A DNA stretch of 23,855 bases from a virus. The notes beneath the pieces are model-generated. The model saw only the letters and a list, made by a program, of their open reading frames with translations, was not told where the DNA came from and made no database searches. The DNA is taken from IMG/VR virus record IMGVR_UViG_3300046468_001700, positions 1-23,855 of that record, one strand, 5' to 3'. How positions within the stretch are numbered: the stretch's first letter is position 1; each line of letters begins with the position of its first letter. Of the stretch, positions 6,838 to 17,800 are shown piece after piece. The position numbers and the translations under genes are program-made.

Positions 6838-8856
6838 TTATTGTTGGTATTGGTTCATGCCTCGTGGGTTGCTATTACCCATACCGGCGGTTGCTGCTGA
6901 AACTCCATCCTTTGGCTCATTGGCATTCTCCATGGCCGATGCATTATCACCAAGCATCTTGGCAATTTCTGCTTCGCTCTTTGGATCGGGCGGTGCTTCC
7001 TGAGGTAGTAATTCATCCGTTCTTTCAAATCCCATAGCATCAAGAATACGCTTGAGCATAGGACGAATGAATGGACGCATTTCGGGAGGTGATTGAAAAT
7101 ATCTATCTTGTGTTTGCAATGCGAGATTTGCTTTCTCTATAGCCCTTTGACCTTGATCCTGAGACAAGATGACTCTGGTATTTATACCAATGTTTCTGAT
7201 CGCATCCGGAGTCATTACTCCAAAGGCTCGAACATCGCCTTCCATGTATTCAAAGACTTCTTCTTCATCCATCGTTGCCATGGATATTTGTACAAGTTTA
7301 GTCAAATGCTCCTCAAATCCACGAACAATTCTACGCATCCAACGACGACCAATCTTAGAAGCTTCTCTTAATGTTGCTTCGACTCCAGTCGCTGTATTAG
7401 CAGGAGCTAAGGCTTGATAATCTCCCTGTGCCATATTGGAAACTCCTAGCCATAGTTGGACGATACCAAACACAAAATCAATTAACTCTTGCGTCTTAAT
7501 ATCAACATTAGGAATCGCAGAGAATTGGATGAAGTCATCAATGTTATATTGATCCTTCAATTCGAAGATCTTACCAGCGTGCAGTTCAACATCCTCAGGC
7601 TCATCCTCTACGGCCTGTGGGTTAACACCCATGATCGGATTGGCTGCGAGTTCATTACGATAGCTCTGAGAATTAAACTGCTTATCGACATACTCCTGAA
7701 AAGATCTGATCCTTTCGGGAAGGCTTTTTCCGCACCACTTGTTTCTATCTTTTCCGATAGAAACAGCGGTGTAGGGAATGCGGTTATCTGGGGTAAGCTT
7801 TGCTACAAATTCGTAATATAAAATCTTTTTGGCCTCAGGGTCTACAAACACACAGAACTCTTGAGGATCACCGGTACCAAGAACATCACGCTTAACCCAG
7901 CATTCAAGAATCTGAACACTTGGATTTTCTTCATTATCAAAATCTAAGTTCTCGATTCTATCTTCGTTCTTCTCGATCGGACTTCTGGGGTTGGCGTCTT
8001 TGTTAACCAAATTGAAATAGTCACCAAAATTTATCCATTCACGCTCGAGGAACATCTTCTGAGCCCAGCGCATATCTTTATCGTAAAGCTCTACTACGAT
8101 ATCGGCGTCCTCAAGAGACTCTGCGGTTGTCGGGCATAGGAAACGATCAGAGTCTATAACCTCTGACCTAGGACCTTTGTACTTAACCTGCTGGGTTGGA
8201 ACACCCTGAGGTAAAGGTTGAAATTCATGAACACCGGGTATCATCTGAAAGCTGGGATCGGAGGCAAGCCGAAGCTCTGACTCACCGGTCATTGGATTCA
8301 TCTCTGGGATAAACTGTGCCTCACCTTCAATAATCGGACCTTCACCAGGAATCTCCTCAAACTCGCCTCGTTCGTTGTTGAATAATCCGTTTCTCTCATA
8401 ATCGTACCAAGTAGATACTTCTTCCTTGTAGGTGGATTTTAATACCAAAGCCCGTTGGATAAATAAATGGAGATAGGATTCTTCCAAACGCTCACGGGTT
8501 TGGCCTTTGTCCTCAAGCTTCCAGTTAAAGTATTTGTCGTAGGCTTCGGCTGATTCCTGATCTCCTGCTCCCTGGGCCTCAAATTTAAAGTATGGGCTTG
8601 TGCCTGTGATCTCATCTTCAGCCCTAGCCATAAAGTGATCGACCACAAGACTGGTCATAGGGATGGATAAATTAGAATTACTAAAAATACTGTCGTACCC
8701 TACCCGATCAGTTCGATCATTATGGTACATCTTCCAAGAAACTTTATCATGCTCAATACGCTCACGGTTGTCCTCCTTGAGCTGCTCTACTCGATCGAGT
8801 AAGTATTTTAGGAGTTTATCCTCCTGTTTTTTGTTTATCTTTAGATTGGTTTCCAT
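6838..8856 (-). CDS. Portal protein (head-tail connector)
   Basis: 672-aa protein recognised as a podovirus-type portal, the dodecameric ring through which DNA is packaged and ejected. The charged helical N-terminus (ILKYLL-like, residues 10-45) is followed by a conserved central region: GKSLPERIRSFQEYVDKQFN (376-395) and ANPIMGVNP (405-413), the helix-rich part common to portals. Then comes VQLWLGVSNMAQGDYQAL (466-483) and ANTATGVEATLREASKIGRR (486-505), a portal signature (TATGxxxxxxxxxxR), leading into the stem and wing helices. The C-terminus (612-672) is acidic then Gly/Asn/Gln-rich and probably disordered or barrel-like. The length is normal for the family. The start is two bases downstream of the giant gene's stop and lacks a Shine-Dalgarno sequence, so translational coupling is likely. 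The assignment is by pattern recognition, not a search. Confidence 0.88.
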   Translation of the reverse strand: METNLKINKKQEDKLLKYLLDRVEQLKEDNRERIEHDKVSWKMYHNDRTDRVGYDSIFSNSNLSIPMTSLVVDHFMARAEDEITGTSPYFKFEAQGAGDQESAEAYDKYFNWKLEDKGQTRERLEESYLHLFIQRALVLKSTYKEEVSTWYDYERNGLFNNERGEFEEIPGEGPIIEGEAQFIPEMNPMTGESELRLASDPSFQMIPGVHEFQPLPQGVPTQQVKYKGPRSEVIDSDRFLCPTTAESLEDADIVVELYDKDMRWAQKMFLEREWINFGDYFNLVNKDANPRSPIEKNEDRIENLDFDNEENPSVQILECWVKRDVLGTGDPQEFCVFVDPEAKKILYYEFVAKLTPDNRIPYTAVSIGKDRNKWCGKSLPERIRSFQEYVDKQFNSQSYRNELAANPIMGVNPQAVEDEPEDVELHAGKIFELKDQYNIDDFIQFSAIPNVDIKTQELIDFVFGIVQLWLGVSNMAQGDYQALAPANTATGVEATLREASKIGRRWMRRIVRGFEEHLTKLVQISMATMDEEEVFEYMEGDVRAFGVMTPDAIRNIGINTRVILSQDQGQRAIEKANLALQTQDRYFQSPPEMRPFIRPMLKRILDAMGFERTDELLPQEAPPDPKSEAEIAKMLGDNASAMENANEPKDGVSAATAGMGNSNPRGMNQYQQ

Positions 8857-8858
8857 GT

Positions 8859-11800
8859 TTAGATAAGAGCGAGCGCCTGAGCTTTTTTAATTGTTGCGGT
8901 TAGCATATTTAACTCTTTTCTCTCAAGGTCTTCAATCCGTTGGGATTTTTCAGAATGACTCAACTTAGAGTTTTCAATTTTCTTCTTTAAATCTCTAAAT
9001 TTAGATAACCTTCCGTCCATGTACTTCATTTGAGGTATCCACTGCAGAACATTAGCGTTTTTCCGTCTTATAATAGCCGCTTCAGCTGGACCGACTTTTT
9101 GTGCATCAGCTAATGCGTCTTTAACAGGGAGAACGCTATCTCGAAGATTGTAGTATGCTCTGCGAGTTGCGCTGCCATATGTGGTAGTTTTTAAGAATCT
9201 ATTAACGATAGGAGCTTTATTTATGTCCAAATCATATTCTTTTTTGCTACTAATTAATGGATATACTAAATCGCCAAACATATAATTAATGATCTGACCT
9301 GGACCTGCAGTGTAACCCATTACAAGATGCTCCATCTCAGATCCAGACATATCAAATTGATACTCACCCCTTGCCTTAGCTAGTGCCGGGTTACCTCCAA
9401 ATATACCGCCAACAGATCCTTTGATGTTATCATCGCCGCCCATGAACTTGTTTATCGCTTCAGAAGTACTGGTCCAAAACTCCTGCGTTCTTTTTGGATC
9501 CATTTTAAATGCCGGCTCTTCCGACCCGAATTGACGGTCGTCCTTACGGATCGGTGATCCCATAAAATTTTGATTGGCCATAAGATCAACGATCGGTTGA
9601 CCGAATGAAGGGACAAACGCACCTGATAGAGTTGCACCACCGATCGGATTGAACGCATTCATTACAGAAGTTGCGTTACGGCTGAACCAGTCCAAGGGCC
9701 CAATACCTCCGCGCCCAGTCCAATAATTAGCCACAATATCAGCAGTAGTCTGACCGAGCGCCCAGAACACATTATATCCAAGAGCTAAAGGAATACTGAA
9801 TGCACCAGTATCCCTACCTGTTTTATCTTCAAAACCGGGTATCTTGTTAACACCTGGAATGATAAGGCTAGTGTCTCTTTTGTAAGAGCTGATCGTATCG
9901 TAGTCAGGCATCTCCTCATCGTCATCGTCATCGAGAAGACGGTTAAACATAGCAACACCGAAGGATGCAGCAATAATGCTACCGAGAAGCATTTTACGCT
10001 CCTGAGGAGTACGGTTTTTGAGTGTTCTGTAGAATCTGTCTGCTGAGTTCATCGATGCCCCGAAGAACACAAACAAAGAGCCGAATGACTGCGTAAGGTT
10101 GCCTTTCTGATTGAAGTCTACGGTTACATTACGAGAAATTGTGGCTGCTTGCTGAGGCGTTCTTCCCGCTTCAATTGCAGACCAGAAAGAGGACATACGA
10201 ATTGAGTTTTCAACCGCGCTGTTAGCAGAATCAACATAATCAACCATAGACTTGAGAAACTTCTTAGCACCCTTCTTCGATTTAGGCTTCTGGTCTCGTA
10301 GTTTCTCGATTAGCTCAGGAACAGTCTCGTGTTTAAAATATCCAATCTTAGCACCCGCAGCTTTTGCAAACTGATACATTTTAGCGTAGTCACCTGATTT
10401 TAATATTTCCTGAGCACTTGCTATATCCATGGGGAACTTACCAGGAACTTTCTCACCCTTAGCCAAAGCTATTTCAGTTTTGAAAATAGCTTTCATAAAA
10501 CCAGTTAGACGTTTACGCTGAAAAGTACCTTTAAACACATCTTTCTTATCAGTTTCCGACAAATGAATCGCGGCACTCTGCAAGTCACGGAAGAAGTTGG
10601 GAATGATGAAAGCGGGGTTTAAGGATGTGAATACACGAGCAAGATACCTTGTTATGGTATTAAAAACTCCTAGTACTCGTGGGAGCGCCTCATATCTAAG
10701 ATTCTTTATCGATACAGCAATCCTTGCTCCGCCTGGCTTAAACTTAATCATGTGCGGCTCACCCATTTTACGATAGACAAATAAAAGCGGGTCGTTACGC
10801 ATGTTTTGCAGCGACGAGTCTATCGTCTTACGGTACATCTTAAGACCAGGCACATCTTCACCGTCTACGACTACTTTCTTCTCCTCTATCTTGTAGCCTT
10901 GCTTTACATCTATTTTGCTGGAATCTTTTTCGAATATCTTATCAAACTGTTTTTTGATCTCAGCTTTTGTAGATTCATCAAGATTTTGAAGCTCGGCTGG
11001 TAAAGTGCTTTCCCCCTCGTTTAGTTCAGGGTAAGAGATTTCTCTCATATATTCGTAGATTCTACCAAAAGCCTGGGATACTGTATTCTTATGTGCTCGG
11101 ATCGCGGCATTGAAATATTGAGACTGAGCAACTGCGAATACAGTATTCGGATCTGGAGCTATGTTGTTAAGCCTACCAAAAGCACCCTTCTGCATCAGAA
11201 CGTGCTTTGGTTGATCCCATCCCTTACCTGCGGATGCACTGGATTTACCTACTGCTTCGTATGCCTGCTCGTTATCAAATAATGTCTCGGTCTCACCCTC
11301 GAATCCCTGCATCGGAGCATATGAGTAGTTATCTTTAAGTTTAGCTTTAGAATGCTTAGATATGTCATACTCGGACATGGAAAGTACCATGGCCTTCATC
11401 TCGTCAAGATCTCCTTTACGGATTAAACCACCCTCCTGCATTAGCTGCAAAGCCTCGCGGTTCATGTCATAGAAAGCCTGTAGAGGGTTTGTTGAATCGC
11501 CAATGAATCCGGATATGGCTGAGGTTTTTTCCATTTCCTGCATCTGCTCAATAGCATATTCAGTATCGATACCACTCAGCGAATCGCCGCGTTCATTCAG
11601 CATTTTCTGCAAGCCTTTATACTCAGCACTATCCGGATCAAGATCCTTAAGATACTCCTTGTACATCTTCTTCAACCTTAGGTTTCTACTTGGAGCAGCT
11701 CGGAACAAAAGGTATCTGCCAAGCATTTCATTGGAAACACCGTGCTTCACCATCGCATCCTTGATAGGTTGGACAAATTGGATCTGAGACTGCTCTACGG

Positions 11801-14800
11801 TATTATAACCCTTACCATAGTACTGATGCCACAAGCCTCCGACATCTATTGCATCAATAAGATTCTGATCTTCAATCCCTATCTCTTTAAGGAAATTCTC
11901 GACTACCTTTTTTACGGGAGCAGACTGATCGATTACAGCGGTCTGAAAATCAAAATTCTCGAGAGTTTTGCGATACTTGTCTTTAGTCTCATCATCAAAC
12001 CCAGCTCTTTCGGCCAGACTCTTTAGCAGGCTCAGACGAGTGTATCTGTCCTGCATGCCTGATGATAGTGCATAGCTCGAACCAAGAGCTATGTCATCCG
12101 GCTGGCCTTTTTCTATTTTTTTCCGGGCGTTGTAATTATCTGTTTTTGCCTTAATCCCTGGCTTGAGTTTTTTGTAGTATTCGTTGTGCCAACGCTTTAA
12201 TTCATCCCAATTTACATCATACGCACTTATAGAAGCGGGTGGACCGACCTGTTCAATATACTCAGGATCAAACTCTTCATCAGGAAGCACTTTTTTGTAC
12301 CATTCGGGAGGTACGGCTCTATTGTCATTAATTTTTTTAGAGAATAGACGCCAAAGCTCTTTACTATTTTTAGGAGCGTTTTTTGGCAGATATTCAAATT
12401 TAGACCAGTCGATATTATTAGATTTAGCCAGAAGGTTCAGTTTGTTCGTGTCAGGGATTGTTTTAAATGAGCTGTTAAAGCTGGAACCGAGAGCGGAGTC
12501 TCCGTCTATCTGCTCAAACAAGAACTGCTTCTGCTTCGGACTCTTCTGCCCTGCGACCTTTGGCTTTTGGCCTACGGTTTCATCCTTTAAAATTAGCCTT
12601 CTGAATGTTTTGTAATTACCGTGCTTCTTAAGCTTTTGGCTGTATGCATAGTCTTCAAAATTCTTGGTTGGCTTAGGTAGCTGAACAAATTTCCAGAAGA
12701 TATCGTTGTTTCTAAAAGCATCAATTACTCCGTCCAAAGTCAGATTGTCAGAGGTCTCAAGTCTGAAGAGTGTGGGCATGATCTTCTTGTCATCAGATGC
12801 TTTGGCATCGTGTTTTTCAATCTTGCTGAATATTGGATGATTTGCAGATGCAAACGACTGAGGTATACTTTTATTCTGTATAGCCCGACCAGGCATATCT
12901 GAAGTAGACTCTTTTTCTAAAGAGTCTTCACTAAACACTTCTCGGTTAGTTTTTCCGGAATCAAACTCGGTGTTTTGGAAAACTCCTTCAGGTAGTTCGC
13001 CTTCTGCGTCATCAAGATGCATGAGCATATTTCGCTGCTGAAGATTACCTCCGGAGGCCATGTTCTTCGATGTTTTATCTTCATCAAGAGATACACCCTC
13101 AGAGATACGAAGTCTTCCTGCATCGGCCACAGCCTTGATCAAAGGCAGAGTCATTTCGGCCATAACCTTAGGATCAGGCACACCGTCTGTGAACATAGTT
13201 CCTTCTACGCGGTTCCCATTAACGAAAAAGCTCTTACCATCAAAATTCCATTTGTGTTCGGTCTCTTTGTTTAGCTGTGCGGCAATTGATTCAGGATTTA
13301 AACCTACTTTCTGGTATGCTGCTGTAATAAACTTGAACCAAATATACGGAAGAATCCCACCGGCTGGTCCGCCAGGTAGTTGCTTAAGCTCTTTACCACC
13401 GCTTGCCAAAGTTCTTTCTGTTTTACTAGAAGGCTCCCACGCGAGCTGCCCCATTGTTTTAACAATATTACCGTTATTTTCGTTAGTCTTTTCAACAACA
13501 TGTTGTACGAACTGAGCTACACTCACATCGTTACCGGAAGTAACTCCTTTTTTAGCTTCAGCATCAAAATCAGAAATAGTGTCAAGCACCATTCTGGAGT
13601 ATGCTTCGTTTGCTTTCCCTTGAGCTGATTCGGGTAGAGCTCTGTTGTTGCTTGCGTATCTCCATACACCCTGCTTGCGGATAACTTTTACCTTCTTGTT
13701 ACCACGAGACGGCATCTCGATCGGAGTAGACATGTCCTCAGGAGGTGTCGAAGATATTTGCTTTCTCAATCTTTGCTCAATCGAGAATGCACGAATTGGA
13801 TCTGCAAGCTCGGAGAATCCAAAAGTGGTTGTGTGTTCAACAAAATTAGTACCTTCTTTTTCTCTACCTTCAGAAAACATTCTTAATGTAGAAATACCTT
13901 CATCAATCGCACCTCTCTTAAAATCGGCACGATTTTTACCTTCTCCTGATATAACCTCCTGATCCTGCTCTCCCGCAACTAAAAACTCATAATCATCACC
14001 TAAAGATTCTAAACCTAAGAATCTGAAATCCTTAACTTCCTTTTTCCGGATAATCTCTTCATCCAACTTAGCTTGGGCCTCTTCTTTAAGGGCTTCGTAT
14101 TGTCCGAGGAGTTCCCTGAGGCGGGCTGCATTTTCAGTGAGTAAACTGACTGACAAAGGGCGCTTATCCTGCTCTTTCAAGGCTCGCTCTTTCTCGATCT
14201 GAGAGTAGGTTACTCTACGACCAACAAACTTGCTGTTAATGACTATGAGAGATTCATTGATGGCATTTTCTCCTAGAGTATCTACTGCATCGAAAAGAAA
14301 GCGTCTTTGCGGGCCTCTATTGCTAGATGTGCCCGCATCTTTTTTGATATCGCTCTCTATGTAATCAAGCATCTTGTTGATTGCATCTTCACGATCCTGA
14401 TAAAACAAAAATTCTGTGAGTGCAGATGTCCAGGGCTTACCGCTGTGAACTTTGGGAAATAAACCTGCGGATTCTTCGCCCTGCATATCGGCCAATGCAA
14501 AAGGATCAAATATGATGTTGGCGAGAGCTCGCTTCATTCTAGTAATAGAATCTTGGCGACTAAATTTATCAGGACCTATACGATCAGCTCCAAAATCTTT
14601 ATCTGCTTTAGATGACTCCTTTGAGTTTTCCTTCTCAAGCCTCTGAATTTCTTCCTGCAAGAATACAGCTCTACGCTCAAGGATATTCATTATCCGTTGA
14701 AGCTTGTATCCGCTAAATTGTCTGTCGTCTAAAATCTCAAGCTTAGATCCCTGTGCAACTTCGTAGATCACTGTCTCCTCAAGGCGTAATCTTTCCATAC

Positions 14801-17800
14801 GCCCATTGGTCAGCTCGCGGGTAAATCTTTTTCCTGTTTCGCGCATCTGCTTCTTATCCATCATATGCTGACGGAAAAGAGCCATGGCTGCATGAGTAGT
14901 TCCACCATTCTCTACCTGAAAATATACGCGGTCTTTGCGGGGTCGTTCGTTACCTGCGTCATCCTTAACAAGATTAGTCATAGGCTTTTCCATAGCCTTC
15001 TGAGGAAGTCCGGCCGATGCACGGGCGGCGTCAAGCATGTTTAAGTAATCTTCTACGGTACCATCAAACCAAGTAAGCTTCTTATCTTTATCGTATATGT
15101 GTCGGTTGAAAGCTTGCTTAATTGCAGGGTCTGCCGGGCGGCCTATAGATACTCCTTCAGCCTCACTAGCAACACCGTTTTTCATATCTTCGACAAGAGA
15201 GTCCTTACCTTTACCAAAATGCTCGATTATCATTTCGTCGGTAAAGTCTTCAACCTTGGTCATCGCACCGTCAGAAACCTCATACAGGCCACCGTTACCG
15301 TTTTGATCGATCTGTAATGTGAGCTTCTTATTGTCGCGGGTAATATCTTTTGTCTGAACCGTTATCGGTTTCCGGGCAGGTGCATCGGGAACTTCACTTT
15401 CGGGGATTACATTACCTTTAGTGTCGTATACCAAGAATCCTACTCTCTTAGGTTCTTGAGCCTTTGTCTTTACCTCTTTCTTTTCAGCTTTCCCGGGTTC
15501 AGGAACAATACGCCAGTTTGTGTACTGCCACAGTACATTTGAAGGATCATCTACCTTAGTTTTTGTACCTTTTCGGTCATAAATCTTGTAACCAGATTCA
15601 GAGTTATAGCTGGCTAGCTCACCAAGTGTCATGCGGCGCAACTTACCATCAACCTTCACTTGATACTCAAAATGCGGAACATCGCGCCAATCGATTTTTT
15701 GCTTCTCGGGCTCGATCGCAAGGAGCATGTCCTTCATGATCTTGATATTTGCTTTAAGCTGTTTTATCTCAGCAGCTACCGCTCCCTTTTGAAATGCACT
15801 AGCTTGTACTGGTTTCTTCTTGGCTTTGGCGGGAGCTTTCTTAGCAGGGGCTTTTTGGTCCTCAATTTCGTAAAACTTAATATACTGATGCTGACTTTTC
15901 TTTACCCTCTTTTTTAACTCACCTAGTTGGTAACCGAGTTTTTTATCAAACTTCTCTGGTTTACCCTTTAGCTTTTTAGGATCTTTTGGATAGAAATCGG
16001 CTAACTGTCGGGTTTTAGGATTGAGATAAACATATTTACCCGGCCCATTTTGTTTGACCACGACATAACTTGATCCGAGGGCGGAATCTTCAGTCTTCTG
16101 CCTTTTCTGAGCATTCTTGCTAAGAAGTCGTTTAGGATCTTCTAAATACTTAAGTCTTTCTTCGGATTCGACTAATCGACCATTTATAAGAGCTGCAGCT
16201 CCTTCAACTTCCTGCTCGAATTGTTTGTAGGCTTCAACGACTCTTTGTGCATCCGGCTCTTTGGAGCTTACAATTTCTGTAAGATCATCGGCTACTCTTG
16301 CACCAGAAAGAACTGCAAATTTTTGGAGCTCTTTAATTTGTAGCATCTCAGCGATGATCTGGCCGTGTGTAATATCTGCTTTAGTTAATGCTTCAGCCTG
16401 TTTTTTGCTTTCCTTATCACCCCGTGCGATGAGCTCGTCTTTTCTCTCCTGCAATAAATTTTCCTGTATGCTGTTTGAGCTTTTTTCAAACTCCTTCTCG
16501 TTCATCAGGGCTTTTGTATTTGCCGCTGTTATTTTACGAACCTTGCTCAGATCATTCTTACTTGTGCGGGTAGTTAAGTTCTGGACAATGTTTATTGAAG
16601 ATGTGCGAGAGTCCGTAATTTTATCTACTTCTTCTTTTTGCTGAGCTACACGCTTGGTTCTGGTTTCATCTTCTGATGCTATCTTACCATCTGGGCCAAC
16701 TGATTCAGTTCCTCTATCCGGTACTTTTGTAGTTAGCTTATCGACCGCTTCTTTGGCATCTTCGCCTTCCAACCCTTCATATATCTTGGCAGTAGCTTCG
16801 GTGTCTTCCACACCTATCTGGGCCTCGGCTAACGGGCGAACCATATCGCGAAGCTCTCGCTTGGTGTACAGGCTCATATCTGTCGATAGAACCTTTTCGC
16901 CAATGATCTGATTGATCATGTTGACCAGGCGTTTGGCTTCGTCCAATCCTTGAGTTTGGGCAACAGTGGCTACTTCACGCATCATGGCATTTAAGCCATC
17001 TTCATCCCCCATTTGGCTAAGTTTGTTCTCACCCTCGAAGAAACGGTATTTCATTCCTGGGCGTTCATGCTGAAACTGACCAAAAGTTACATTGTTTCCA
17101 AGCCCCTCTTTGAACCCTCTTGGTGTATATCCCATGAACTGAAGAATCCTTGCATCAAGCATAGCCCGCTGCTCGGCCTTACCGCCCTGAGCCTTGGATC
17201 CTGCGAAACCTTCGACCATTGGATGAAGCGTATTCTTAAGAAAGTTTTGCAACTCGGTCTTTACCGAATTGTCTGCTGTATTTCCTGTTAAAACACGAAC
17301 AAAGTTATGAGCGAACCACTCTTCTGCCTGCTGCAAAGAGCTCATATTTTTCATCGCGGCATCTATCTTTTTCTGACCCGCTTCATCCAATGCAGAATAC
17401 TTCTGATTGTGATTCTTTGTATCATACTGAGCCATCGTGTTTTTCTGCTCATCGGGTCCAATAGCCGCATACAAATCAGTCAGCTCCTTTGTGGAAACAC
17501 CCATAAGGATACGGGCAAAGTGACTGCCCTCATGCAAGAATACACCTAATGGATTCTCAGGGATTGTCTTACGATTGATAAAGATGACATTGTCTTCATC
17601 CCGGCCGACATCCTGATTGTCCACATGATGAAAAGATCCCTGCTGATTCTTGTCCGAAAACGGTGTACGATCAGCGATAACGATCTTAAGATTCTCCATC
17701 TGTTCCTTATTCGATGCATACATACGAGCCATGTTATCGGTAAGGATGTTCAGTGCATTCTGTCTCTCCTCCTCGCTCTGAAAGTTACCCTGATCTATAA

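Noticed and set aside
13060-13515. 151-codon plus-strand frame (and a 143-codon one at 12184-12615)
   Set aside because: Both are antisense to the giant gene, without protein-like composition, recognisable motifs or ribosome-binding sites.
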